The position numbers were made by a program, and so were the translations under genes. Source: Pseudomonadota bacterium (GTDB lineage Bacteria > Pseudomonadota > Gammaproteobacteria > Burkholderiales > Sulfuriferulaceae). From it: a stretch of 64,000 bases of DNA. The notes beneath the pieces were generated by a model, which saw only the letters and a program-made list of their open reading frames with translations, searched no databases and was not told where the DNA came from. The stretch is from the NCBI GenBank assembly GCA_021845925.1, contig JAJZUW010000009.1:34178-98177 (forward strand), in the 5' to 3' direction. This document shows positions 24,707 to 33,219 of this stretch, piece after piece (the stretch's first letter is position 1; the number at the start of each line of letters is the position of its first letter).

Positions 24707-25011
24707 GCCTGACCATTGCTGGCCAGCAGGCCTCGCACGGAGTTGATCAGCTCATTGGCAACCTTGCTGGTATCAACACTGAATTGACCATTGGCAATGG
24801 CCTGACGGATGGAATCCACCTTCTGCGCGTCGTAGGTTCCGCTGCTGGCGATGGTGGACTGCAATGCCTGCAATGGTGCGGACGTGGATGCGACGCTGTC
24901 GGAGCCAGTGCTGGTGTTGACGGCAGGGGAAGATGTTGCACGAGACTTGCCGGCCGTGGCGCTGCCAACCGACAGGCTGGACACGTTCTTGATGGAGTCT
25001 GTGATCTTCAT
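24703..25011 (-). CDS. flgM: Anti-sigma-28 factor FlgM
   Basis: A 102-aa protein that holds FliA (sigma-28) inactive until exported through the finished hook. It starts MKITDSIKNVSSL. The N-terminal half is Ser/Thr/Ala-rich and probably disordered. The C-terminal helix region VDSIRQAIANGQFSVDTSKVANELI is the sigma-binding part. ATG 25011 was preferred over 25020 because of spacing from AGAG. It is directly preceded by a sigma-28 promoter, giving the classical negative feedback loop, and overlaps flgN. Confidence 0.94.
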   Translation of the reverse strand: MKITDSIKNVSSLSVGSATAGKSRATSSPAVNTSTGSDSVASTSAPLQALQSTIASSGTYDAQKVDSIRQAIANGQFSVDTSKVANELINSVRGLLASNGQA

Positions 25012-25058
25012 GGTCGTCATCTCTGGTTCATTTCCCGGAATGCCGGGTCACAGACTGT

Positions 25059-25085
25059 TTTTCGGCAGATTTTCCGCAAACTTTA
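25059..25085 (-). promoter_or_regulatory. Sigma-28 promoter of flgMN
   Basis: On the minus strand, TAAAGTTT-N11-GCCGAAAA matches the sigma-28 consensus at 15 of 16 positions with the exact 11-base spacer. It lies in the flgA-flgM gap about 48 bases before the flgM ATG. A small hairpin CCCGG-AATG-CCGGG (25034-25047) lies in the expected leader. Confidence 0.88.
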
Positions 25086-25128
25086 GCCGTCTGCCGATTA
25101 TTTTTATTCTGGCCGGCAAAAACCAGAT

Positions 25129-25863
25129 TCATTGTGCCAGCACCTTGCCACTGGCATTTGCTGTGCCGGAGACCACTTCGCCGGATGACATGCGTACCTG
25201 TACGGTCTGTCCGGCACTGGCGGCGTTGACTGCCTTGCCTTCACTGCTGACAGTAAATCCGTTGCCGGTGGATAGAACCGTGACAGTCTGGCCGGGCTGG
25301 ATCACCGTCCGTTCGCGCAACTGACTGGCACGCAGTGGAAATCCGGCCGGCAGCGAAGTGGCCATGATCTTGCCGGTGGCCTGGGAAACATCGGTCAGGG
25401 TGTCAGCCGGCAGCCGGGTCAGTTCGCCTTCGGCGCTTGCCAGGGTCGATGTGTCAATGGCCTGTCCCTGTTTGAGAGGCTTGGTGGTCACGATGTATTT
25501 GCCGTGCACGGTGATGCTGGCCTGCAGATAAACGGTCCAGGCGTGCGGAGTCTGGCACTGGACACCCAGCATGGTATGACCCCAGAGCTTGCCGTTGGGA
25601 GGCAGGAAAAAAACGGGCTGGCTGCACTCGGTGAGCGTGAGGCGGCTATCCGGTGGATCCACGTGAACAGTGACTTCGCCGGGCAACTGGCTGGTCTGCT
25701 CGGTCAGGTAGTGAGTGGCTTTGGCAATCAGTTGGCTGGCATCGAGGCTTGCCGGCTGGACAGACGCTGTTCCGGCGGCCAGTGCCGGCAGACTGGTCAG
25801 CGACAGGAACAGCAGTGGCAGAAGCATCAGGATGGCAAATGGCAATCGGTCAGGTCTGGGCAT
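25129..25863 (-). CDS. flgA: Flagellar P-ring assembly chaperone FlgA
   Basis: A periplasmic protein of about 244 aa needed to build the FlgI P-ring. It has a signal peptide (FAILMLLPLLFLSLTSLPALA), a middle domain with Cys pairs (ECSQPVFF, GVQCQT), and the C-terminal SAF domain with LKQGQAIDTSTL and LRERTVIQPGQTVTVLS. ATG 25863 places the signal peptide at the start. A GTG at 25962 in the same frame would add 33 residues and lies closer to the divergent flgB, so the start is open. It is transcribed away from flgB. Confidence 0.92.
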   Translation of the reverse strand: MPRPDRLPFAILMLLPLLFLSLTSLPALAAGTASVQPASLDASQLIAKATHYLTEQTSQLPGEVTVHVDPPDSRLTLTECSQPVFFLPPNGKLWGHTMLGVQCQTPHAWTVYLQASITVHGKYIVTTKPLKQGQAIDTSTLASAEGELTRLPADTLTDVSQATGKIMATSLPAGFPLRASQLRERTVIQPGQTVTVLSTGNGFTVSSEGKAVNAASAGQTVQVRMSSGEVVSGTANASGKVLAQ

Positions 25864-26021
25864 GCGGAATCCGGGGTTGCATGTTGTGTCCGGTGATCGG
25901 GACAGGTTTTTCGGGTTTTCGTCAAAAGCCCGAACAGGTCGGGTAAAAGCTGTCTTATTCACCGTTCAATTTTCTTCTTCTCTTCTATCATGGTCAACAG
26001 GAAAGCTGAATCCGGAGCACG

Positions 26022-26417
26022 ATGATGGGACCTTTGGACAACAATCTGCGATTTCAGGAGACTGTGGTAGCCCTGCGCGAAGCGCGTCAGCAGGTCCTGG
26101 CTTCCAACATCGCCAACGCGGATACGCCGAACTACAAGGCGCGCGACTTCGATTTTTCATCGGCATTGCAACAGGCCATGTCCACCAGCCAGAACCAGGC
26201 TTCTGCAGGCGGTCCGGCAGGTGCCGCCAGCACTGCCAGCCAGCCTGGCATGCCGCCACTGCTGTACCGGGTGCCGCAGCAGGACAGCCTGAATGGCAAT
26301 ACGGTAGATGTGGATGCAGAACGGAACGAATTTACCGACAACGCGCTGCGCTACGAAGCCAGCCTTACCATGATTACCGGACAGATCAAGCTGATGCTGT
26401 CTGCTATCCAGGGGTGA
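26022..26417 (+). CDS. flgB: Flagellar basal-body rod protein FlgB
   Basis: A 131-aa proximal rod subunit. It has the rod-family N-terminal motif in VLASNIANADTPNYKARDF and a C-terminal helix LRYEASLTMITGQIKLMLSAI. The middle (SQNQASAGGPAGAAST) is a flexible loop. It is the first gene of the long flgB-L run. ATG 26022 or 26025 fits, with CGGAGCACG upstream. Family members lack a signal peptide and leave through the flagellar export gate. Confidence 0.95.
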   Translation: MMGPLDNNLRFQETVVALREARQQVLASNIANADTPNYKARDFDFSSALQQAMSTSQNQASAGGPAGAASTASQPGMPPLLYRVPQQDSLNGNTVDVDAERNEFTDNALRYEASLTMITGQIKLMLSAIQG

Positions 26418-26423
26418 TGAACC

Positions 26424-26828
26424 ATGTCTTTGTTCAGTATTTTCAATGTGGCGGGATCAGCGATGGCTGCCCAGTCCCAGCGGCTGAATGTGGTGGCCAG
26501 CAATCTGGCCAATGCCGACAGCGCCACCAGCAGTACCGGCCAGGTGTACCGCGCCAAGCAGGTGGTATTTGCCGCAACACCCCAGACGCCAGATGGCGCG
26601 GTTGGCGTCAAGGTTCAGCAGGTGGTGGAAGATGCCTCGCCGCCTCGCATGGTGTATGACCCGAACAATCCGCTGGCGGATGGAAAAGGCTATGTGGCGA
26701 TGCCCAATGTGAATCCGGTGGAAGAAATGGTCAACATGATTTCCGCATCGCGGGACTACCAGACTGACGTGGATGTCATGAATGCAGCCAAGGTGATGTT
26801 GCAAAAAGCGCTGACCATCGGTCAGTAA
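26424..26828 (+). CDS. flgC: Flagellar basal-body rod protein FlgC
   Basis: A 134-aa proximal rod subunit. The N-terminus MSLFSIFNVAGSAMAAQSQRL is followed by VVASNLANADS. The C-terminal coiled segment VEEMVNMISASRDYQTDVDVM is shared by axial proteins. It follows flgB by six bases. Confidence 0.95.
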   Translation: MSLFSIFNVAGSAMAAQSQRLNVVASNLANADSATSSTGQVYRAKQVVFAATPQTPDGAVGVKVQQVVEDASPPRMVYDPNNPLADGKGYVAMPNVNPVEEMVNMISASRDYQTDVDVMNAAKVMLQKALTIGQ

Positions 26829-26847
26829 TGGCAAGGAGAACATGCAA

Positions 26848-27543
26848 ATGAGCACAGTGAATACGAACAACGCGGTGAATGCCAATCTGATGGCCGCCAT
26901 GAATGGGGTTCCTGCGGCCAGCAGCAGTTCGGCAACCGCATCTGGCAGCAGTGTGTCAGCCATGCAGAGCCAGTTCATGAATCTGCTGGTGACGCAGCTG
27001 AAAAACCAGGACCCGCTCAATCCGATGAACAATACGCAGATCACCAGTCAGCTGGCCCAGTTGTCGACGGTTCAGGGCGTTCAGCAGCTCAACAGCACAC
27101 TGACCAGTCTGATGAACAGTTACCAGTCGGCACAAACGCTGCAGGCCAGTGGCATGATCGGTCATAATGTTCTTGCCAATGGTTCAACGCTGGCTTATTC
27201 CGGTTCAGCAACCAACTTTGGCGTCAATCTGGCATCTGCTGCCGACAAGGTGACAGTCAATCTGGTCAATGCCGCCGGCCAGACCGTCGATACATTCAAT
27301 CTGGGTGCCCAGCCGGCTGGAGTGATACCGCTGCAATGGAATGGAACCGGCAGCAATGGTCAGCCAGCCCCCAATGGGAATTACACCATCCAGGTGAACG
27401 CATCGTCTTCCGGACAAACTGTCAACGCCCAGCCACTGGTTTACGGTCAGGTCGCCAGCGTGCTCAATGGTGCGAACGGAGCCCAGCTCGAAGTCAACGG
27501 GCTTGGAACTGTCAGTCTGTCCAGTGTGGCACAGGTTTTCTGA
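26848..27543 (+). CDS. flgD: Flagellar hook capping protein FlgD
   Basis: A 231-aa scaffold that caps the growing hook and is discarded afterwards. The N-terminal export region contains SQFMNLLVTQLKNQDPLNPM, the clear FlgD signature. The C-terminal half has the FlgD Ig-like region with VIPLQWNGTGSNGQPAPNG and YTIQVNASSSGQ. ATG 26848 is nine bases after AAGGAG; ATG 26842 would be too close. It lies upstream of flgE as usual. Confidence 0.95.
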   Translation: MSTVNTNNAVNANLMAAMNGVPAASSSSATASGSSVSAMQSQFMNLLVTQLKNQDPLNPMNNTQITSQLAQLSTVQGVQQLNSTLTSLMNSYQSAQTLQASGMIGHNVLANGSTLAYSGSATNFGVNLASAADKVTVNLVNAAGQTVDTFNLGAQPAGVIPLQWNGTGSNGQPAPNGNYTIQVNASSSGQTVNAQPLVYGQVASVLNGANGAQLEVNGLGTVSLSSVAQVF

Positions 27544-27568
27544 ACGTCTGTTCTGAAGGGAGAGTACC

Positions 27569-28801
27569 ATGAGTTTCAATTCGGCATTGAGCGGTCTGAA
27601 CGCCGCTTCCCAGGATCTGGACGTGATTGGCAACAACGTGGCCAACTCTGGCACGGTTGGTTTCAAGCAGTCGCAGATCGATTTTGCGGACGTGTACGCC
27701 AATTCCCTGGCCAGCAATGTGTCGCTGGAAGTGGGGACGGGTACCCGGGTCGCCCAGGTGGCGCAACAGTTTACCCAGGGCACCATCACCACAACCAGCA
27801 ACCCGCTCGATGTGGCGATCAATGGCGATGGTTTTTACCGCCTGGACAACAACGGCACGATTACCTACAGCCGCAATGGCCAGTTTCAGGTCGACAAGAA
27901 CGGCTACATCATCAATTCGAACGGCAACCGCCTGATGGGCTATGGCGCAACGGCAGGCGGCAAGATTTCTTCGGGTGCGGTGAGCGACCTGCAGATCAAT
28001 ACCGCCAACATGCCGCCCAAGGCGACGAGTACAGTCAGCAACGGACTCAATCTGAACTCCACCAGCACTGTTCCGGCCAATGCATTCAATATCAACGATC
28101 CGACCAGTTACAACAACAGTACCTCGGCAACGATTTATGACAGTCTTGGCAATGCCCATACTCTGCAGACATATTACGCAATGACCAGTACCAGCAATAC
28201 CTGGAATGTGTATGCATCACTTGACGGAACTCCGGTTGGTTATACGCCGCCGGCAGCTGCCGTTCCAGTCACAACGCTGTCCTTTACGTCGTCGGGCGCG
28301 CTGTCCACCGGTTCGCCGGTGACGCTGTCGCTGCCACTGGCCAATGGCGCGGCCACACCGCAATCGGTGCAGCTGAACTACACAGGCTCGACCCAGTATG
28401 GTGCCGCGTTCAGTGTGAATGCGCTGTCCCAGGATGGTTACACCACCGGTCAGCTGAGCAATTTCAACATCGGCAAGGATGGCACCATTGTCGGCAATTA
28501 CACGAACACGCAAACGGCCGTGCTGGGTCAGGTCGTGCTGGCCAATTTCACCGATCCGAATGGTTTGCAACCGCTTGGCAGCAATGAGTGGGGTGTCACG
28601 GCCGCTTCAGGTCCTGAGCTGGTCGGTGCGCCTGGCAGCTCTTCGCTGGGGGTTTTGCAATCTTCGGCTGTGGAAAATTCCAATGTGGACCTGACCAATC
28701 AGCTGGTGAACATGATCACTGCCCAGCGGGATTATCAGGCCAATGCGCAGACCATCAAGACCGAAGATGCCATCACGCAAACACTGATCAATCTGCGTTG
28801 A
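27569..28801 (+). CDS. flgE: Flagellar hook protein FlgE
   Basis: A 410-aa hook subunit. The N-terminus is FNSALSGLNAASQDLDVIGN, followed by NSGTVGFKQSQIDF, and the C-terminal zipper is SNVDLTNQLVNMITAQRDYQ. The middle is Thr/Asn/Ser-rich and of ordinary length for a roughly 400-aa hook protein. The upstream ribosome site is AGGGAGAG. Confidence 0.96.
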   Translation: MSFNSALSGLNAASQDLDVIGNNVANSGTVGFKQSQIDFADVYANSLASNVSLEVGTGTRVAQVAQQFTQGTITTTSNPLDVAINGDGFYRLDNNGTITYSRNGQFQVDKNGYIINSNGNRLMGYGATAGGKISSGAVSDLQINTANMPPKATSTVSNGLNLNSTSTVPANAFNINDPTSYNNSTSATIYDSLGNAHTLQTYYAMTSTSNTWNVYASLDGTPVGYTPPAAAVPVTTLSFTSSGALSTGSPVTLSLPLANGAATPQSVQLNYTGSTQYGAAFSVNALSQDGYTTGQLSNFNIGKDGTIVGNYTNTQTAVLGQVVLANFTDPNGLQPLGSNEWGVTAASGPELVGAPGSSSLGVLQSSAVENSNVDLTNQLVNMITAQRDYQANAQTIKTEDAITQTLINLR

Positions 28802-28826
28802 TGGCTGAACAGCAGGAGGGCACGCT

Positions 28827-29570
28827 ATGGACGGTTTGATCTATACCGCAATGACTGGTGCGAAACAGATCATGGAGCAGCAGGCGACGGCAACCAACAA
28901 TCTTGCCAATGTGTCCACGACCGGTTTTCGTGCGCAGTACGACAGCTTTCGCGCCATTCCCGTCGTGGGCGGTTCCGGCAGCAACACCCGGACGTTTGTT
29001 GTGGATTCGACAACCGGCAGCAATTTTGCGCCCGGTCCCCTGCAACAAACCGGTAACAATCTGGATGTCGCGGTGCAGGGGAGTGGCTGGATTGCGGTGG
29101 ACATGGGTAACGGGACCGAAGCCTATACCCGTAATGGCAGCCTGAGGGTCAACAGTAATGGCGAGCTTCAGACCTGGGATGGTCATGCGGTGCTCGGTGT
29201 GAACGGGCCGATCACGCTGCCGCCCGGCGAAAAAGTCCAGATCGGCGTCGATGGAACGGTGTCCAGCATTCCGGAGACTGGCGTGATGTCCTCGGTCAAT
29301 GTGCAGGGACAGATCAAGCTGGTCAACCCGCCGACATCGACACTGGTCCGGGGTGATGATGGATATTTCAGGCTGGCCAGCGGCAAACCGGCAGATGCCG
29401 ATCCTGCGGTCAAGCTGGTATCTGGTGCACTGGAAGGTAGCAATGTCAATGCAGTGTCAGCGATGGTGGACATCATCAACATGAGTCAGCAGTTCAGCAT
29501 TCAGATGAAACTGCTGACCAATGCTGAAAACGACGAAAGCAAGGCCAGCCAGCTGATGACGCTGGCCTGA
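28827..29570 (+). CDS. flgF: Flagellar basal-body rod protein FlgF
   Basis: A 247-aa proximal rod subunit of the FlgEFG family. It starts MDGLIYTAMTGAKQIMEQQA, with [21 protein letters not shown]. The inner domain includes LDVAVQGSGWIAVD, and the C-terminal helix is VSAMVDIINMSQQFSIQMKL. Single-copy spacing to flgE (25 bases) and flgG fits one operon. Confidence 0.95.
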   Translation: MDGLIYTAMTGAKQIMEQQATATNNLANVSTTGFRAQYDSFRAIPVVGGSGSNTRTFVVDSTTGSNFAPGPLQQTGNNLDVAVQGSGWIAVDMGNGTEAYTRNGSLRVNSNGELQTWDGHAVLGVNGPITLPPGEKVQIGVDGTVSSIPETGVMSSVNVQGQIKLVNPPTSTLVRGDDGYFRLASGKPADADPAVKLVSGALEGSNVNAVSAMVDIINMSQQFSIQMKLLTNAENDESKASQLMTLA

Positions 29571-29598
29571 TTGAACAAAACATGGCGAGGAGCCTGCG

Positions 29599-30384
29599 AT
29601 GATACGATCTCTCTGGATTGCCCGTACCGGCATGGATGCCCAGCAACTGCAGCTGGACGTGATTTCCAACAACCTGGCCAACGTCAGCACCAATGGTTTC
29701 AAGGCCCAGCGAGCCGTGTTTGCCGACTTGCTGTACCAGACCCAGATGCAGCCTGGTGCGCAGTCTACCCAGCAGACCCAGCTGCCGTCCGGCCTGCAGA
29801 TCGGTACCGGTGTGCAACCGGTTGCCACCGAACGCATCCTGACGCAGGGAAACCTGCAACAGACCAGCAATCCGACCGATATGGCCATTCAGGGATCGGG
29901 ATTTTTCCAGATTGGAATGCCCGATGGCACCATCGGATATACGAGAGACGGATCGTTTCAGGTGAACAATCAGGGGCAGCTGGTCAATTCGCTGGGATAT
30001 CCATTGCAGCCGCCAATTACCATCCCGCAGAATGCACTGAGCGTAACGGTCGGTCTCGATGGCACGGTATCCATCACCCAGCCAGGTTCACCGAACGCGA
30101 CCCAGATCGGTTCCATTCAGCTGGCTACCTTCATCAATCCGGGCGGGCTGCAGAACAACGGCGGCAACATTTTCCTGGAAACATCGTCTTCCGGCGCACC
30201 GAGTACCAATACACCCGGCACCAATGGCGCCGGCACCATCAATCAGGGCTATGTGGAAACCTCGAACGTGAATGTGGCCGAAGAGCTGGTCAACATGATT
30301 GAAACCCAGCGTGCGTACGAGATGGACAGCAAGGCAATCACCACGTCCGATCAGATGTTGCAGGCCTTGACCCAGATCAGTTGA
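29599..30384 (+). CDS. flgG: Flagellar distal rod protein FlgG
   Basis: A 261-aa distal rod protein. The opening is [19 protein letters not shown], then [19 protein letters not shown], and the C-terminus has [26 protein letters not shown]. The length is standard. The FlgG rod passes through the P and L rings encoded just downstream. Confidence 0.97.
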   Translation: MIRSLWIARTGMDAQQLQLDVISNNLANVSTNGFKAQRAVFADLLYQTQMQPGAQSTQQTQLPSGLQIGTGVQPVATERILTQGNLQQTSNPTDMAIQGSGFFQIGMPDGTIGYTRDGSFQVNNQGQLVNSLGYPLQPPITIPQNALSVTVGLDGTVSITQPGSPNATQIGSIQLATFINPGGLQNNGGNIFLETSSSGAPSTNTPGTNGAGTINQGYVETSNVNVAEELVNMIETQRAYEMDSKAITTSDQMLQALTQIS

Positions 30385-30412
30385 TGATGCCATTCATTGA
30401 AAGGATGCGGTC

Positions 30413-31093
30413 ATGATGACGCGCTGTCACGGATTCTGCAGGATGCTACCGCTGGTACTGGCTGTCTGGCAACTCGCCGGTTGTGCGGTGACGCCGGCAA
30501 CCATCACAAAGCAGCCGGCAGCCGAGGTGGCTGGTGCGATTCCGCCGCGCCCGGCGAATGGTGCCATTTATCAGGAAGCGACTTATCGTCCGCTGTTTGA
30601 AGATATCCGTCCGCATCGGGTGGGTGACGTGCTGATGATCTCGATCAATGAGACCACAAATGCATCCAAGACCGCTTCATCATCCGGCAGCAAGTCCGGC
30701 ACATTGTCCGCCAGTCTTCCGACAGTGGTCGGATTGCCGCTCAAGACGTTGCAGGGGCTGAATGCGCAGGGCAGCACCAGCAACAAGGATTCGACCACCG
30801 ATGCACTCAGTTCGGCAAATACCTTCATCAGCACCATTACCGTGCAGGTGACAGCCGTACAGCCTGATGGCAATCTGCAGGTGGCCGGCGAGAAACAGGT
30901 GGCGCTGGACAGTGGTGTGGAATACATCCGTTTTTCGGGAGTGGTGAATCCCGATACCATTCAGAGCGGTGACCTCGTGTCTTCGACCCAGGTGGCTGAT
31001 GCGCGGATTGAATACCGTACCGACAGTCGTTTGGACAAGGCGGCGATCATGTCATCGCTCACGCGCTTTTTCCAGAGTGTGGCGCCGTTCTGA
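30413..31093 (+). CDS. flgH: Flagellar L-ring lipoprotein FlgH
   Basis: A 226-aa outer-membrane lipoprotein that forms the L-ring bushing. The signal LPLVLAVWQLAGC gives the lipid-bearing Cys at about residue 24. The mature domain has LFEDIRPHRVGDVLMISINETTNASKTA and the family end SGVVNPDTIQSGDLVSSTQVADARIEY. ATG 30413 or 30416 fits, after AAGGATG. Confidence 0.95.
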   Translation: MMTRCHGFCRMLPLVLAVWQLAGCAVTPATITKQPAAEVAGAIPPRPANGAIYQEATYRPLFEDIRPHRVGDVLMISINETTNASKTASSSGSKSGTLSASLPTVVGLPLKTLQGLNAQGSTSNKDSTTDALSSANTFISTITVQVTAVQPDGNLQVAGEKQVALDSGVEYIRFSGVVNPDTIQSGDLVSSTQVADARIEYRTDSRLDKAAIMSSLTRFFQSVAPF

Positions 31094-31108
31094 ATCAGTG
31101 AGGTCGTG

Positions 31109-32218
31109 ATGAAAAACAGATGGCTTGGACTGATTGTACTGGTTTTGCTGATGGGGTCTCTGGCCGCGCGCGCCGACCGTCTGCTCGACCTGGCCAGCAT
31201 CAAGGGTGTGCGTGACAACCAGCTGGTTGGCTACGGGCTGGTGATCGGTCTGGACGGGACGGGTGACCAGACAGTCCAGACGCCTTTTACGGTGCAAAGC
31301 CTGTCTGACATGCTGACCCGGCTCGGTGTCAACATGCCGGCCAGTTCGATCAATATCACCATGCTCAAAAACATTGCCGCAGTGATGGTCACTGCCGACA
31401 TGCCCGCATTTGCCCAGCCCGGGCAAAAGCTCGATGTGACGGTGTCGTCGATGGGTACTGCCAAAAGTCTGGTTGGCGGTACGTTGGTCATGACGCCTTT
31501 GAAAGGGGCCGACGGCAGAGTGTATGCGATGGCGCAAGGCAATCTGCTGGTGGGTGGAATGGGGGCATCGGCCAATGGTACCCGTGTGCAGGTCAACCAT
31601 CTGACTGTGGGACGGATTACCGATGGGGCCACTGTCGAGCAGGAGGTGCCGGCTGCCATTGGTCAGAGTGGGGATATCCATCTTGAGTTGAACCAGACCG
31701 ATTTTGCCACCGCTGCCCGGGTCGTGGATGCCATCAACCGGCACTTTGGCATGCCGCTTGCGGCGGCAGTGGATGGGCGGGTGATTGCAGTGAAATCGCC
31801 ACTGAATGCCAATGAGCGCGTCAGTTTCATTGGCGCCCTGCAACAGCTTGATGTCACGCCGGCACGGGAAAGCGCGCGGGTCATCATCAATGCGCGTACG
31901 GGATCGGTGGTCATGAACCAGATGGTGACACTGGATCCGTGTGCCATTTCGCATGGCAATCTGACGGTGACTGTGTCGACGACACCCCAGGTCAGCCAGC
32001 CAGCTCCGTTCAGCAAAGGCAAGACAAAAACCGTGGCAACATCCCAGGTGTCGGTGCAGGCAGAACCGGGGGCGGTGGATTATCTGGCAGGAGGGGCGAG
32101 TCTGGCTGATGTCGTGCATGCCCTGAATTCGGTAGGCGCGACACCACAGGATCTGCTGGCCATTCTCCAGGCCATGAAGAGTGCTGGCGCCCTGCATGCC
32201 GAGCTGGATATCATCTGA
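31109..32218 (+). CDS. flgI: Flagellar P-ring protein FlgI
   Basis: A 369-aa periplasmic P-ring subunit. The signal peptide (LGLIVLVLLMGSLAARA) is followed by the family start DRLLDLASIKGVRDNQLVG and YGLVIGLDGTGDQT. The C-terminus has GASLADVVHALNSVGATPQDLLAILQAMK. ATG 31109 is preferred over GTG 31106 by spacing from GAGG. FlgA helps its assembly and FlgJ cuts the wall below it. Confidence 0.96.
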   Translation: MKNRWLGLIVLVLLMGSLAARADRLLDLASIKGVRDNQLVGYGLVIGLDGTGDQTVQTPFTVQSLSDMLTRLGVNMPASSINITMLKNIAAVMVTADMPAFAQPGQKLDVTVSSMGTAKSLVGGTLVMTPLKGADGRVYAMAQGNLLVGGMGASANGTRVQVNHLTVGRITDGATVEQEVPAAIGQSGDIHLELNQTDFATAARVVDAINRHFGMPLAAAVDGRVIAVKSPLNANERVSFIGALQQLDVTPARESARVIINARTGSVVMNQMVTLDPCAISHGNLTVTVSTTPQVSQPAPFSKGKTKTVATSQVSVQAEPGAVDYLAGGASLADVVHALNSVGATPQDLLAILQAMKSAGALHAELDII

Positions 32219-32229
32219 CGGAGGGTAAC

Positions 32230-33138
32230 GTGAATCCGGTTGATGCAAACCAGACACTCGCAGCAGATGCCCAGGGCAGTACTGCGGCATTGCGCCAGCT
32301 GGCCAACCAGAATTCACCACAGGCACTCAAGACGGTTGCCCGGCAGTTCGAATCCCTGTTTGTCGAAATGATGCTGAAAAGCATGCGCGATGCAACGCCT
32401 CAGGACGGCGTTCTTGATAACGATCAGACGCGTCTGTTCACGTCGATGCTTGACCAGCAGCTGAGCCAGAATCTGGCCAACCGCGGCATTGGTCTGGCAG
32501 ACATGCTGGTGCGGCAGCTGTCGCCCGGCAATCATCCAGCGGCCGGCCGGCAGCTTCCTCCGATCAATCCGGTTGCCGCGCGCCAGATGGCCAGCCAGTA
32601 TGCTGCTCAGGCTGGTGTTCCGGCATCTGGCAGTCCGGGCGCGCCGGCTGAACATGGTGCCGGGTTAACCCCGTCTGCCCATCTGATGCAGGCTTTCAAG
32701 TCTTTCATGGCACCGCATGCGGCCGCCGCAAGTGCCAAAACGGGTATTCCAGCACAGTTCATGTTGGGCCAGGCAGCGCTGGAAAGCGGCTGGGGCAGTC
32801 ATGAAGTGAAATCGGTGGATGGTCAGCCCAGTCATAACCTGTTCGGCATCAAGGCGGGGCCAGGCTGGCATGGCAAAACCGTGCTGGCGCAAACCACCGA
32901 ATATGTGAATGGCGTTGCCCGGCATACCCTGGCACGGTTTCGTGCATATGGCAGCTATGCCGAGAGTTTTTCGGATTATGCCAGTCTGTTGACCAGTAAT
33001 CCCCGTTTCAGCAAGGTGATGCAGAGTGTCCGCACACCAGAGCAGTTCGCCCGTGCGGTTCAGAGTGCCGGATATGCAACCGATCCGCAGTATGCGGCTA
33101 AATTGGTGCACGTGATCCAGCAGGCATCCCTGGTCTGA
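32230..33138 (+). CDS. flgJ: Rod-cap and peptidoglycan hydrolase FlgJ
   Basis: A 302-aa two-domain protein of the beta/gamma-proteobacterial type. The N-terminal rod-cap domain (RQFESLFVEMMLKSMRDATP, ...TRLFTSMLDQQLSQNLA) is joined by a Pro/Ala linker to a glucosaminidase domain with AQFMLGQAALESGWG (catalytic Glu) and HNLFGIKAGPGW. It opens the peptidoglycan so that the rod can pass. The start is GTG 32230 with GAGGG upstream. A 12-bp palindrome follows the gene. Confidence 0.95.
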   Translation: MNPVDANQTLAADAQGSTAALRQLANQNSPQALKTVARQFESLFVEMMLKSMRDATPQDGVLDNDQTRLFTSMLDQQLSQNLANRGIGLADMLVRQLSPGNHPAAGRQLPPINPVAARQMASQYAAQAGVPASGSPGAPAEHGAGLTPSAHLMQAFKSFMAPHAAAASAKTGIPAQFMLGQAALESGWGSHEVKSVDGQPSHNLFGIKAGPGWHGKTVLAQTTEYVNGVARHTLARFRAYGSYAESFSDYASLLTSNPRFSKVMQSVRTPEQFARAVQSAGYATDPQYAAKLVHVIQQASLV

Positions 33139-33140
33139 AT

Positions 33141-33152
33141 CATGACGTCATG
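33141..33152. promoter_or_regulatory. 12-bp palindrome before the flgK promoter
   Basis: CATGACGTCATG is a perfect palindrome three bases after the flgJ stop and 12 bases before the flgK sigma-28 -35 element. It is too short to be a convincing terminator. It could be a protein site or chance. Confidence 0.3.
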
Positions 33153-33164
33153 TCATCGCCGGCC

Positions 33165-33191
33165 TAAAGTTATGTGTCTGACGGACGTTAT
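33165..33191 (+). promoter_or_regulatory. Sigma-28 promoter of flgKL
   Basis: TAAAGTTA-N11-GACGTTAT, preceded by CC as in the other copies. The -35 matches seven of eight positions, the spacer is exact, and the -10 fits loosely. It lies 28 bases before the flgK ATG, so flgKL can be expressed late, after FlgM export, in addition to read-through from flgB-J. Confidence 0.75.
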
Positions 33192-33219
33192 ACTCCGTAC
33201 CAGGCTGGAGGAGTGAATC

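Noticed and set aside
31052-32326. 424-codon open frame opposite flgI
   Set aside because: Antisense shadow; the plus strand has a complete FlgI with signal peptide and motifs.
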